A program made the position numbers and the translations under genes. A stretch of 64,000 bases of DNA from Thermoplasmata archaeon (GTDB taxonomy: Archaea > Thermoplasmatota > Thermoplasmata > Sysuiplasmatales > Sysuiplasmataceae). The number at the start of each line of letters is the position of its first letter. Positions within the stretch are counted from its first letter, which is position 1. The notes below the pieces were generated by a model. That model saw nothing but the letters and a program-made list of their open reading frames with translations, had not been told where the DNA came from and did not search any database. Below, in pieces: positions 8,279-17,148 of this stretch. The stretch lies in assembly GCA_021806165.1 (NCBI GenBank), contig JAJZXY010000010.1, positions 1 to 64,000 of the forward strand, in the 5' to 3' direction.

Positions 8279-8288
8279 GGATATATCT
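8279..8288 (-). promoter_or_regulatory. TATA box for the DNA methyltransferase
   Basis: AGATATATCC on the minus strand is centred 26 bases before ATG 8258. It supports a leaderless start and the shorter protein. Confidence 0.6.
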
Positions 8289-8333
8289 ACCATCCACCGC
8301 CACCACCCACTGAGCCGATGCGCATATTGAACT

Positions 8334-8343
8334 GATTTATACC
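8334..8343 (+). promoter_or_regulatory. TATA box for the 8366 membrane protein
   Basis: GATTTATACC is centred about 28 bases before ATG 8366, the leaderless distance. Confidence 0.55.
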
Positions 8344-8365
8344 TGCCTGCAGATTAGCCGGACAG

Positions 8366-10057
8366 ATGAAAGAGGAGAGGTGGTACATCCTAGCGCTCTT
8401 TTCAATATTCTTTGCAGCGCTTGCACTCCGCCTCATACTTCCGCTTGAATTCAACGTGTGGGGACCCGACACAGGCGAGAATTACTACATAACACACTAT
8501 TTCGCAGTCAGCGGGGCAATGCCCTCCCCCTACTATGGCTTCGGCAGGACGTACACCGAGTTTCCAGCTGTCTACGTCCTGGTTGCTCTGATCGCAAGGC
8601 TGACAGGCATCTCAACCGCGGCCGCTGTTGAACTCTCCATGCCCTTCATCACATCCCTCCTTGTCTTCCCCATGGCTGGCATTGCTGTGTCGCTTACGGG
8701 GAGGAAGCAGGTGGGACTGATGGCCTCCATCTTCTATGCGACCTCTGTGGTAGTCATAGGCCACACATCGATAATCGCCTCCGACACCATGGGGGAGGTG
8801 ATACTCGTTTTCTTCATCTACTTCTACCTCGCTTCCGGAAGGGACCGCCTCACGATCGCCCTGGCAATGGCAACCGCACTTGCAATGATTCCTACATACC
8901 ATCTCGGCACCGTCATACTCCTCCTCTTCCTCTTCTCGGCATTATTCTACTATTCACTCTTCAGGAGGAGCAACAGTGCAGAGCTCCTCAAGGCGCTGGC
9001 ATTTATTCTTGTGATAACCACACTCACCTGGGCTTACTGGATGACAATGGCCCCCAACTTCCTTTCCACCTTCGTACTGAAGAACACGGGTCTCGGCATT
9101 GAGGAGGCGGTATCCGCCCCCTACATACTCACATTCCTCATATTCATCGCGGGCTCATTCGTCCAGAGGAGGGGACGGGCGTCGGGCGGCAGCGGCCAGG
9201 GAAGGGACGGCATGCCGCTCGCTTATCCGGTGGCTGCATTTGCTGCATCGGCGGCTGCGGTGGGCTACATAGCCTATTTCGGCTATCCGTCCGTCCCGCT
9301 CTATCCGGGCCCTGTCATCCTGTTCAACATACCTACCGTCGCAGTAACACTCCTTGCCTTCACTGCGGTCATCCCATCCATGAGGGATGGAAGGAAATTC
9401 CATTCCATAGGCATCACACTCTTCCTTCTTGCTTCGCTCATTGGCCTTGGGGTGGTCACAAACATACCCTACCTTGTCCCGGAGAGGTTGGTTGAGTATC
9501 TGCTGCTGTTCGCTGCGACATTCGCCGGCATTGCGATGCTCTCCTTCCTGGATCTCCTGCCAAGGAGCAGGAGGACTGCGGCAGCTCTTGCACTTTGCCT
9601 TGTGCTCATACTTGCGGCCGGACTGTCCACGGCGCTTGTGGGGGCGACAACAACCCCTTCGAAGATAGGCGGGACACCAGCCGCCGATCTCTCGGCCGCA
9701 CAGTGGCTCCATATCAGTACACCCGGTGCCTCTACAGTTGCATCTGATCACAGGCTGAGTTCCATAGTTTTCGGATTTGCCCAGAGGAATGCGACATGGG
9801 AGATGGGCTCATACCCGATATACACCGCGGCGAATGCGAGTTCGATGGAGAATCAACTGAACCTGACATTCACGCCATCGGGCTACAAAACAGTGAATTA
9901 CCTACTGATGGACACGTACATGATACAGGCAGGCAACTTCTACCCAAACCAGACTGCCATCCCCGTCTCCCCTGCAGTGCTTGCCGCGGTTAGGGGCGGG
10001 AACTTTGTTAATGTCTATTCCAACGGCTTTGCAACTGTTTATGCCTACACCCGCTGA
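8366..10057 (+). CDS. Polytopic membrane protein, GT-C glycosyltransferase-like
   Basis: The 563-residue protein begins with a short cytoplasmic stretch and a membrane helix. An acidic first outer loop (NVWGPDTGENYYITHYFA) follows, then about 11-12 further helices up to about residue 450. The last ~110 residues are soluble and carry Asn-X-Ser/Thr sites (QRNATW, NASSM, NLTF). An acidic loop after helix 1, followed by many helices and an outer C-terminal domain, is the layout of GT-C glycosyltransferases that use polyprenyl-linked sugars (PMT, STT3 and relatives). No exact family is recognised. It could act in protein or lipid glycosylation at the cell surface. It is convergent with the phosphate transporter, with only 3 bases between. 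Confidence 0.7.
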   Translation: MKEERWYILALFSIFFAALALRLILPLEFNVWGPDTGENYYITHYFAVSGAMPSPYYGFGRTYTEFPAVYVLVALIARLTGISTAAAVELSMPFITSLLVFPMAGIAVSLTGRKQVGLMASIFYATSVVVIGHTSIIASDTMGEVILVFFIYFYLASGRDRLTIALAMATALAMIPTYHLGTVILLLFLFSALFYYSLFRRSNSAELLKALAFILVITTLTWAYWMTMAPNFLSTFVLKNTGLGIEEAVSAPYILTFLIFIAGSFVQRRGRASGGSGQGRDGMPLAYPVAAFAASAAAVGYIAYFGYPSVPLYPGPVILFNIPTVAVTLLAFTAVIPSMRDGRKFHSIGITLFLLASLIGLGVVTNIPYLVPERLVEYLLLFAATFAGIAMLSFLDLLPRSRRTAAALALCLVLILAAGLSTALVGATTTPSKIGGTPAADLSAAQWLHISTPGASTVASDHRLSSIVFGFAQRNATWEMGSYPIYTAANASSMENQLNLTFTPSGYKTVNYLLMDTYMIQAGNFYPNQTAIPVSPAVLAAVRGGNFVNVYSNGFATVYAYTR

Positions 10058-10060
10058 GTA

Positions 10061-12079
10061 CTAGCGCCTCCTGTACTCCACTATCAGATCCCTGAGCAGG
10101 TCTGCAACGTCCTCGCACTTGTCGGTGACCACCTCCAGATCATCATAGATTTCCTTCAGCTTGATAATCTGCCTTGTGTCCTCTGTCTCGAACAGGCTCT
10201 TCAGTGAACTCCTGAGCAGTTCGTCTGCCCTGTTCTCAAGCTCATTTATCCGGATGCAGCTGTTCTCGATCCTGTCAAACCTCCTTGAATATAGGTCATT
10301 GATGAACGATATCCCCTTCCTGACTTCCTCGACAGATGAGACGATGAGCTCCATGAAATCTCTCATCGGAGCGGTCGGAGCCTCTATCCCGTACATGCCG
10401 AGCCTGGCGCTGGTGGCCTCCAGGTAGTCCATTATGTCGTCCAGCGCCTGCGTCAGGTAGACTATATCCATCCTGTTGATCGGCGCGACAAACTTTGTGT
10501 TCAGCCGCACGAAAATCCTGTGGACGATCTCGTCACAGTCATGCTCTATGGCCTTCATCCTCCGCCCCTCCTCATCGGTGTCTCCCCAGTTGCCGACGAA
10601 TGAGCGCAGTTCCCTTGCCCCCTCGAGAATCCTGTCAGTCAGACCGGTGATAAGGTCCGAGAATTCAGAATACGTCTTTAGCAGCCTCTCCTCTCCGGAA
10701 ATGTCCTCAAGCCTCCTCTCCTGCCCCTCCGGTATCAGCACGGCTGTCACCAGCAGGCCCAGCAGGGCCATTATGGTCAGCCAAGTGAAAACACCGGGAA
10801 GATGTATTGTTTTCAGTGCAAACGGGAAGAGGAATGCGCTCATAGAGGCGCCGACCTTTCCTGCCGAGGCGGCGATGCCGTGGCCTGTGGTCCTCACCTG
10901 CGTCGGGAATACCTCTACGGGCACGACAAACGTTGTGGTGTTGGGTCCCATATTGATGAAAAAGAATGTGGAACCGTAGACAACAAACAGTGCGAGTAGA
11001 TTGTCAACGATGCCCGGGATTGAGGCTATGGCCGCATAGGCGACCACCATGAATGCGAAGCCGAGAAGCTGCAGCTTCTTGCGTCCTACGTTGTCTATCA
11101 GGAATACCGCTGCCCAGTAGCCTGGAAATGCGAAGAAGAGGAATATCAGGGATGTGATCTCGGTCGACCTGATGAGAGAGGCGTAGACCGCGACACTCCC
11201 TGCTGCGCCTGTGGAAATGAGGTTGTGTATTATTGTGTTGGAGAAGATGGAAGTTCCGTAGAAGGCCACGTCGAGGGTGAACCAGGAAATCGCCGTTCCC
11301 AGTATCAGCGGGACATATGCGGAAAGTATCCTACCGCGAGGTATGGAGAAGAGAGAGGCGCGGTCCTGCGCGGCGGATTCCTCGGAAAGCCCAACCTCCC
11401 TGGCTGTGGTGCGGTCTATCCGCCCCGAAGCCACCATGAACCTTGGTGTTTCAGGGACCTTCCTCCTCGCATATATCACAGTTACCGCCGGAACCGCCCC
11501 GAATGCAAGGGGTATGCGCCATACGAGCCATGTCGGGAGGTGCAGCCAGAGGCAGATGAGCGTGACGACGGCACCGGAGAGAAGTCCGAAACCCTGCATC
11601 GCGAAGACAGATGATACAAGCTTCCCCCTGTCCCTTCTGTTGGCGTATTCAGACATCAGAGTGGCGCTGACCGGATAGTCTCCGCCTACACCTATTCCCA
11701 GAACAAATCTCCACGCAATAAGTTCGAGCGGATTCGCGGAGAAGGCGGAACCTATGGCGGCAACTATCAGTATCGCAAGGTCGACAGCATAAACGATCTT
11801 CCTGCCGAACCTGTCTGAGATGGGGCCGAATATGATCGGCCCTATTATGGCTCCGAACAGTGCGGAGCTGGAAATGAATGCGTAATTCAGGCTGAAGCTT
11901 GATATGCCGAAGTAGATGGCAATGACAGGAAGGAGGGCACCAATGACAAAGAGGTCGTAGGCGTCCGTGAAGAAACCCATACCTGAGACTATGAGCGTCC
12001 TGATGTGAAAGCCCCTGACCCCTCCCTCATCCAGGGCTGTGAAGACACCTGAAGACGGCTCAGATGCCAGGCCATCCAC
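10061..12079 (-). CDS. PHS-type MFS phosphate transporter fused to a DUF47/PhoU-like domain
   Basis: Residues 1 to about 440 are a 12-helix MFS transporter. SGMGFFTDAYDLFVIGALLP and the following loops resemble the phosphate:proton symporter (PHS, Pho84-like) family, and FGPISDRFGRK is the MFS motif A. Residues from about 455 to 672 form an all-helical domain (FVGNWGDTDEEGRRMKAIEHD ... YDDLEVVTDKCEDVADLLR) of the DUF47/PhoU-like type. That domain normally occurs as a separate partner of PiT transporters. The fusion implies that a phosphate-linked regulator gates this carrier. The divergent neighbour is a PhoU-type protein, which supports phosphate as the substrate. Domain assignments are firm and the substrate is inferred. 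Confidence 0.88.
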   Translation of the reverse strand: MDGLASEPSSGVFTALDEGGVRGFHIRTLIVSGMGFFTDAYDLFVIGALLPVIAIYFGISSFSLNYAFISSSALFGAIIGPIIFGPISDRFGRKIVYAVDLAILIVAAIGSAFSANPLELIAWRFVLGIGVGGDYPVSATLMSEYANRRDRGKLVSSVFAMQGFGLLSGAVVTLICLWLHLPTWLVWRIPLAFGAVPAVTVIYARRKVPETPRFMVASGRIDRTTAREVGLSEESAAQDRASLFSIPRGRILSAYVPLILGTAISWFTLDVAFYGTSIFSNTIIHNLISTGAAGSVAVYASLIRSTEITSLIFLFFAFPGYWAAVFLIDNVGRKKLQLLGFAFMVVAYAAIASIPGIVDNLLALFVVYGSTFFFINMGPNTTTFVVPVEVFPTQVRTTGHGIAASAGKVGASMSAFLFPFALKTIHLPGVFTWLTIMALLGLLVTAVLIPEGQERRLEDISGEERLLKTYSEFSDLITGLTDRILEGARELRSFVGNWGDTDEEGRRMKAIEHDCDEIVHRIFVRLNTKFVAPINRMDIVYLTQALDDIMDYLEATSARLGMYGIEAPTAPMRDFMELIVSSVEEVRKGISFINDLYSRRFDRIENSCIRINELENRADELLRSSLKSLFETEDTRQIIKLKEIYDDLEVVTDKCEDVADLLRDLIVEYRRR

Positions 12080-12181
12080 CCCCGAGCAGGTGAGCCACCG
12101 GATAGAATCTGCCCCCGCTCAGATGACAAATGGTCATTCCCACCATCTCAGCTGCCGGATGCCGAGATTGTTTGGCGGTAA

Positions 12182-12203
12182 ATATAGATTATGTTAACTA
12201 TAT
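12182..12203. promoter_or_regulatory. Inverted repeat in the divergent phosphate-gene intergenic region
   Basis: ATATAG (12182-12187) and CTATAT (12198-12203) flank ATTATGTTAA. It lies between the transporter and the AbrB-PhoU gene and could be an operator. It is short and AT-rich, so it may be chance. Confidence 0.25.
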
Positions 12204-12212
12204 AGAAAATAG

Positions 12213-12225
12213 CAAAATATATATT
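12213..12225 (+). promoter_or_regulatory. TATA box for the AbrB-PhoU gene
   Basis: CAAAATATATATT lies about 38 bases before ATG 12258. It predicts a leader of roughly 10-15 bases containing AAGGAAG. Confidence 0.5.
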
Positions 12226-12257
12226 GTAGGCCATAGTTCAGCCGACAAGGAAGAAAT

Positions 12258-13262
12258 ATGGAGACAAGAAAGGTTCAGTTTACCGGCAATTCGACCTACA
12301 CCATCTCGCTACCGAAGGACTGGATTGACAAGATGGGCATCAGGAGAGGCGACGTTGTGGGGCTGCTGAGGGATGAGAGGGGAACCATCACAATCACCCC
12401 CAGCATAGATGCGAGGAAGGATTACAGGAGCAAGGTCATCAACATACAGAAGGAGGCTCCTGTGCACCTCGAGAGGATGCTGATAGGCACCTATGTGATG
12501 GGTTTCGACACAATAACAGTCAGGGCGAGGGAGAGGATAGACAATGCTGTCAAGGAGAAGGTGAGACAGTTTACACGCTCGGTCACAGGGGTGGAGATAG
12601 TGGAGGAGACAATCAACAGCATAACAATCAAGGACCTGAGCGACCCCCTTGAACTCTCTCAGGAGAAGGGAGTGAGAAGGCTGCACCTCATAGTCCGCTC
12701 AATGGCGGTGGATGCCATGGAGGCGCTGCAGTCGAGGGACCGTTCTCTGGCTGTCGATGTCATCAACAGGGACTCGGACGCGGACAGGATCTACTGGATA
12801 ATCATGAAGGAGCACAACATGATGAGCATGGACCTCAGGCTTGCCGAGAGGCTGAAGATGACCATCGAGGAGAGCAACTCCTACTTCCAGATAGCACGCT
12901 ACCTTGAAAGGATTGGTGACCATGCGGTACAGATTGCCAAGTCCGTGACAGCTGTGTCCGACTACCAGATACCCAAGGAGATGCTGTCGAAGTTCAGGGC
13001 TGCGCATGAATATGCGCTCAACATGCTCGACGGCTCGATTGCAGCCTATTTCAGAAGGAATGCGATGGATGCAAACGAGGTCATAGACAGGAGGGACGGC
13101 CTCAAGAACACGCTCCGCGAAATTTCGATTGGAATACAGAAGATAAAGGCTGAGGAGGCTGTCCAGCTTGCCCTCATAGAGGAGTCCATACGGAGGATAG
13201 CCTACTACGCCACCGATATTTCAGAGGTGACAATCAACTACTGCATGCTCACCGAGAAATAG
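12258..13262 (+). CDS. Phosphate uptake regulator: AbrB domain plus PhoU domains
   Basis: The N-terminal ~45 residues (RKVQFTGNSTYTISLPKDW ... GDVVGLL) form a SpoVT/AbrB-type swapped-hairpin DNA-binding domain. The remaining ~280 residues are two PhoU three-helix units (ARYLERIGDHAVQIAKSV is the characteristic metal-binding motif). The 334-residue length fits the archaeal AbrB-PhoU family annotated as phosphate uptake regulator. It is divergent from the transporter-DUF47 fusion, so it probably controls that gene and its own. A short AT-rich inverted repeat in the shared intergenic region is a candidate site. Confidence 0.92.
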   Translation: METRKVQFTGNSTYTISLPKDWIDKMGIRRGDVVGLLRDERGTITITPSIDARKDYRSKVINIQKEAPVHLERMLIGTYVMGFDTITVRARERIDNAVKEKVRQFTRSVTGVEIVEETINSITIKDLSDPLELSQEKGVRRLHLIVRSMAVDAMEALQSRDRSLAVDVINRDSDADRIYWIIMKEHNMMSMDLRLAERLKMTIEESNSYFQIARYLERIGDHAVQIAKSVTAVSDYQIPKEMLSKFRAAHEYALNMLDGSIAAYFRRNAMDANEVIDRRDGLKNTLREISIGIQKIKAEEAVQLALIEESIRRIAYYATDISEVTINYCMLTEK

Positions 13263-13313
13263 CCGGGTGGCACTTTCGGAAAGGTTCAGATACTCCGAGC
13301 AGATGGACCAGCC

Positions 13314-14156
13314 ATGAAGTGGGGCGTTGTTGCGCATGGCGGCGCAGGCTCGCCGTCTTCACTCAGTGACGGCCCGGCAGCTGCAGCTGCGGCCGCAGGA
13401 AGACTGCTAGGTGGCGGCGGTGGCGCCGTTGACGCGGCGACAGAGGCCAACAGAGTTCTGGAGGATGACGAGAGATTCAACGCAGGCACGGGCTCCGTGA
13501 TAAGGATGGACGGGGTGGCCTACATGGATGCGGCCGTCATGGATTCAGAGGAGGGATGCGGTGCGGTGGCCTACCTGACCAGGACACGAAACCCGGTTCT
13601 CGTCGCCAGAAGGGTCATGGAGACTCCTCACATCCTGCTCGTGGCCGACGGTGCGCTTGACTTCGCAAGGAAGTGCGGTTTCGGGGATTATGACCCACAG
13701 ACCGAGCGTTCACGCAGCAGGCTCGAGAAGGGACTGCTTGATTTCAAAAACGGGAAGAGGCCGGAATGGCCAAGGAACTGGAAGCATTATGAGGTGGACA
13801 CCGTAGGCGCGGTGGCCATGGATGCCCGAGGGAGATTCGCTGCCGCAGGCTCCACCGGCGGTACATTCCCTGCACTCCGCGGAAGGGTGGGTGACATAGC
13901 AATGATCGGCTGCGGCATCTACGCCGGGAGGAATGGTGCAGTTGCGGCCACAGGCATAGGCGAGGAAATCATAAGGAAGGTGCTCTCGCTGACAGTCTAC
14001 AGGTTCATGGAGGAGGGCATGTCGCCACAGGAGGCAGTTGACAGGGGCATATCCCTTTATGACAGGAGCGTCAGCGTTGGAATCATCGCAATAAACAGGG
14101 ATGGGACTGGAATAGCTTCCACGACTGAAATGGCCGCCGCCGCGCTGACAGACTGA
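13314..14156 (+). CDS. Isoaspartyl peptidase / plant-type L-asparaginase
   Basis: This Ntn-hydrolase is made as a precursor that self-cleaves before a threonine. HGGAGSPSS at the N-terminus, FNAGTGSV and the cleavage site VDTVGAVAMD (nucleophile Thr163) are all present, with the substrate-binding GSTGGTFP and the CGIYA region after it. The length of 280 fits the family, although the part after the nucleophile is compact. It hydrolyses asparagine or beta-aspartyl dipeptides. Together with the aspartase/fumarase homologue 1.3 kb away it could form an Asn to Asp to fumarate route, though the genes are on opposite strands. Confidence 0.92.
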   Translation: MKWGVVAHGGAGSPSSLSDGPAAAAAAAGRLLGGGGGAVDAATEANRVLEDDERFNAGTGSVIRMDGVAYMDAAVMDSEEGCGAVAYLTRTRNPVLVARRVMETPHILLVADGALDFARKCGFGDYDPQTERSRSRLEKGLLDFKNGKRPEWPRNWKHYEVDTVGAVAMDARGRFAAAGSTGGTFPALRGRVGDIAMIGCGIYAGRNGAVAATGIGEEIIRKVLSLTVYRFMEEGMSPQEAVDRGISLYDRSVSVGIIAINRDGTGIASTTEMAAAALTD

Positions 14157-14164
14157 AGGCGCAC

Positions 14165-14479
14165 TTACCGCTTGGGAGCCAGTCCCTTCCTTCTCAGGAT
14201 GAGCCAGGAGACCTTGGCTTCAAGCTCCCCTCCCTTCCCCTCGAAATAACAGCGGGCGTCGCCGGCTCTCCTGTGTGTGGTCTCGTACTGCGGGACCCTG
14301 GGCCTTATCTCTGACAGGCGCATCACGCCGCAGATGCCTGTAAGCACCTCCACACTCCTCAGACCCTCTGCGGTCTTCCTCTTCAACTCCTGTGTGAATG
14401 TCTGTGTGAAGAATGGGCAGACGCCGCAGCTTTCAGGTAGGGCCTGTTCTGACAATCTTGCACTTCTCCTTGATTCCAA
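14165..14479 (-). CDS. Small cysteine-containing protein of unknown function
   Basis: The 104-residue frame has an N-terminal CGVCPFF motif, two further cysteines and a basic C-terminus (LILRRKGLAPKR). A TATA-like CTTTAATATC (14520-14511, minus strand) lies about 37 bases before the TTG start, and the frame fills an otherwise empty gap, so it is probably real. CxxC suggests a metal site or redox role, but no family is recognised. The end is 8 bases from the asparaginase stop (convergent). A later TTG is possible as the start. Confidence 0.5.
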   Translation of the reverse strand: MESRRSARLSEQALPESCGVCPFFTQTFTQELKRKTAEGLRSVEVLTGICGVMRLSEIRPRVPQYETTHRRAGDARCYFEGKGGELEAKVSWLILRRKGLAPKR

Positions 14480-14569
14480 AGGTTAGCGTGCTGTGGAGTA
14501 GGCGGGGATGGATATTAAAGCTGTACGATGCATCCGCAATATGGCCGCCTTACCTGCACACCGCTCCGC

Positions 14570-15349
14570 TCAGTCGTATCTCTCGTAGTAGACATTGTCT
14601 GGCAGGACACCTTTCGACACTGCCAGATCCTTGACCTGATCGACCATGATCTGAAGGCCGCAGATGTAGACCCCCTTCTTCTCTGGGTCGCTGAGGTACT
14701 TTGTGAGCGTCTCCTGAACATGGCCCCTGTGTCCGGTCCAGTCGTCTCCAGCCCGGCTGAGCGTGGGGAAATAGTGGAAGTTGGAGTACTTCTTCTCCAT
14801 CTCCTCGAAATGCGAACGGTAGATGATGTCTTCCGGATGCCTGCTGCCGAAAACCAGGTAAACGTGCGTCTCCGTGTTTCCTTCCTTCACGAGAAGGGTG
14901 TCGAGCATGGCTCTGAACGGAGCAACGCCCGTTCCCGTTGAAACGAAGAACAGCTCCTGCGGCAGCGGGCGCCTGAGTATGAAGCCGCCCATCGGGCCTA
15001 TGGCGTTAATCTTGTCGCCCTTCTTGAGGTCGCAGAGGTAGTTGGACATGAATCCTCCCTCAACCCTCTTGACACAGAGCTCAAATCCATCCCTGTATGA
15101 AGGAGGGGAGAAAATGGAATAGTCGCGTGCAATCCTCTTCCCGTCAGGCTTGACGGCGGCGATTGATACGAACTGGCCCGCCTCAAACTCGAACATCTGG
15201 CTGTTCGTCGGGATGAACCTGATGACATTCACGTCGGGATTTACTTCTTCGTTGTAGTCTATCACATACTCTGCCCTCGATACCTTCTTCCGCGGTGCCG
15301 GGGCAGCCTGTTGACCTGCCGTTGCGCTAGCTTCAGCCATCCTCATCAC
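14570..15349 (-). CDS. Ferredoxin-NADP+ reductase-like flavoprotein
   Basis: The 259-residue protein has the FNR fold. The FAD domain carries RDYSIFSPP (RxYS motif) and GGFMSNYLCDL, and the NAD(P) domain carries STGTGVAPFRAML, VYLVFGSRHPEDI, and YICGLQIMVDQV near the C-terminus. It probably moves electrons between NAD(P)H and ferredoxin or flavodoxin. No iron-sulfur cysteine cluster is seen. The start GTG-ATG-AGG-ATG at 15349 lies 28 bases after a TATA box, so it is leaderless. An alanine-rich N-terminal tail of about 25 residues precedes the core. Its exact partner is unknown. Confidence 0.88.
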   Translation of the reverse strand: MMRMAEASATAGQQAAPAPRKKVSRAEYVIDYNEEVNPDVNVIRFIPTNSQMFEFEAGQFVSIAAVKPDGKRIARDYSIFSPPSYRDGFELCVKRVEGGFMSNYLCDLKKGDKINAIGPMGGFILRRPLPQELFFVSTGTGVAPFRAMLDTLLVKEGNTETHVYLVFGSRHPEDIIYRSHFEEMEKKYSNFHYFPTLSRAGDDWTGHRGHVQETLTKYLSDPEKKGVYICGLQIMVDQVKDLAVSKGVLPDNVYYERYD

Positions 15350-15372
15350 TCAGTTCGACAAGAAAAACACGC

Positions 15373-15383
15373 ATTATAAATAC
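15373..15383 (-). promoter_or_regulatory. TATA box for the FNR-like gene
   Basis: GTATTTATAAT on the minus strand is centred about 28 bases before the GTG at 15349. Confidence 0.6.
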
Positions 15384-15442
15384 GTACCGTGCCGAATAAC
15401 TGCAAGGGCTCATGGGAGACACCCCGTAACGGACCGGATTGT

Positions 15443-16870
15443 TCACCGTTTGCGCGATCCCTTTGCCTTCTTTCCCTTCACACCAGGCTCGGTCATTGCA
15501 TACAGGTCAAGTATGCTCTCCACCTCATCCACCGAGAGCCACCCCTTCTCCACGACAATATCCCTTATAGGCCTGCCCGACTTGAGCGATTCCTTCACTG
15601 CCGCGGCAGCCTTCTCGTATCCTATGTAAGGGTTGAGGACGAGCGCAATGCCCGGTGTCCGCTCAACCATGTCCCGGCACCGTTCCGCATTCGCAACAAT
15701 GCCGTCCACCATCTTCTCCCTCACCATGCGCAGGCCGTTCTTCATGATGCGGAGCGTGAATGCCATGTTGAATGCAATCAGCGGCATCATCACATTGAGT
15801 TCAAGCTGCCCTGCCTGGGCCGCCATGGTAACTGCAAGGTCGTTGCCGAAGGACTGGAATGCGACCATGTTCATGCACTCCGCAATCACCGGATTGACCT
15901 TGCCGGGCATTATGGATGAACCTGGCTGGACAGCAGGGAGCATGATCTCACCCAGACCCGTGATTGGTCCCGAATTCATCAGGCGCAGGTCGTTTGCTAT
16001 CTTGGTCATGTCCGTCGAGAGGGCCCTGACGGCACCGGATGCATCGACAAAATCGGCCATTGACTGAGTAACCGCCATCAGGCTTGAAGCATTTCTCAGC
16101 CTGAATCCCGTGATCTTCTTCAATTCAACCACAACCTGTCGGACGTAGACTGGATCTGCGTTAACTCCTGTCCCAACGGCGGTTGCGCCTATGTTCAGCG
16201 CGCCGAGCACGTCCCTGACCTTTTCAAGCCTGGCGAGGTCATATTCCAGCATGTCCGCATACGCTTTGAACTCCTGCCCCAGGCGCACGGGTGCCGCATC
16301 CTCGAGATGCGTCCTCCCCGATTTTACGATCCTGTCGAACTGGGCCGCCTTCCTATTCAGGCTCCTTGTCAGCAGCTTCAGCTCAACGCATAGCTCGCCT
16401 ATCATGCGTATTGACATCAGCCTGATTGCCGTCGGCACAGTGTCGTTGGTGGACTGTGCCATGTTGACATGGTCGTTTGGATGCACAATGCTGTATTCCC
16501 CCCTCTTACCGCCCAGTAGCTCGATGGCCCTATTTGCAATGACCTCGTTAGCATTCATGTTGTGCGAAGTTCCAGCACCTGCCTGGAATACATCAACCAC
16601 AAACTGTTCGTGCAGCTTTCCTTCAAGCACTTCCGAGGCGGCTGATGCAATTGCACCCCCACGTTTGGCATCGAGCCCCCCTGCCTTCATGTTGGCCTTT
16701 GCCGCGGCCATCTTGACTGCTGCTGTTGCCCATATGAATTCGGGAAACGGCCTGAGCCCGCTTATACTGAAATTCTCAACAGCCCTCTGCGTCTGGGCGC
16801 CGTAATACGCATCAGACGGGACCTTCATTTCTCCAAGGGAATCAGATTCCTTTCTGTATTCCATCAGCAC
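15443..16870 (-). CDS. aspA: Aspartate ammonia-lyase (fumarase/aspartase superfamily)
   Basis: The 475-residue protein has all superfamily signatures: QAGAGTSHNMNANEVIAN, HPNDHVNMAQSTNDTVPTA, SGRTHLEDAAPVRLGQEF and the mobile loop GSSIMPGKVNPVIAE. AGAGTS-NMNANE and NPVIAE are closer to aspartases than to class II fumarases (SGTQSNMNVNE), so aspartase is preferred, but fumarase is not excluded. It would convert aspartate to fumarate and ammonia. The start may be ATG 16870 or 16864. A TATA-like CTAATAG about 25 bases upstream supports a leaderless mRNA. The C-terminal tail is lysine-rich. Confidence 0.88.
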   Translation of the reverse strand: MLMEYRKESDSLGEMKVPSDAYYGAQTQRAVENFSISGLRPFPEFIWATAAVKMAAAKANMKAGGLDAKRGGAIASAASEVLEGKLHEQFVVDVFQAGAGTSHNMNANEVIANRAIELLGGKRGEYSIVHPNDHVNMAQSTNDTVPTAIRLMSIRMIGELCVELKLLTRSLNRKAAQFDRIVKSGRTHLEDAAPVRLGQEFKAYADMLEYDLARLEKVRDVLGALNIGATAVGTGVNADPVYVRQVVVELKKITGFRLRNASSLMAVTQSMADFVDASGAVRALSTDMTKIANDLRLMNSGPITGLGEIMLPAVQPGSSIMPGKVNPVIAECMNMVAFQSFGNDLAVTMAAQAGQLELNVMMPLIAFNMAFTLRIMKNGLRMVREKMVDGIVANAERCRDMVERTPGIALVLNPYIGYEKAAAAVKESLKSGRPIRDIVVEKGWLSVDEVESILDLYAMTEPGVKGKKAKGSRKR

Positions 16871-16987
16871 ACCAGTACCTCCAGAGAGCGGCGGCTATTA
16901 GTCTTTGCGGAAGTGCAATTGCTGCAGGGGCGCGGCTGACGCACACCTGCTGCCGTCCGTTGCGAAACGATAATATGGAGGAAAGTA

Positions 16988-17005
16988 ATTGCTTGGCAAA
17001 GCAAT
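16988..17005. repeat. Hairpin in the aspA/nitroreductase intergenic region
   Basis: ATTGCTT (16988-16994) and AAGCAAT (16999-17005) form a perfect 7-bp stem with loop GGCA between divergent genes. It could be an operator. The remaining intergenic sequence shows no clear gene. Confidence 0.3.
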
Positions 17006-17148
17006 CATGTCGCATTTCAACATGAAGGGGCATACGATTTTCCCTCAGGTTAAGGCACCGGGTTTCGGTGGGGGAAGCAGTTACCCGGCCGGGCTCCGGA
17101 CAGTGGATTTGGCCAAATGACGCGCAACAAAATCGAGTGTTTGATCGA

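Noticed and set aside
9155-9751. 198-residue minus-strand ORF
   Set aside because: Antisense to the membrane protein gene; low-complexity and without motifs.
16191-16805. 204-residue plus-strand ORF
   Set aside because: Antisense to aspA.
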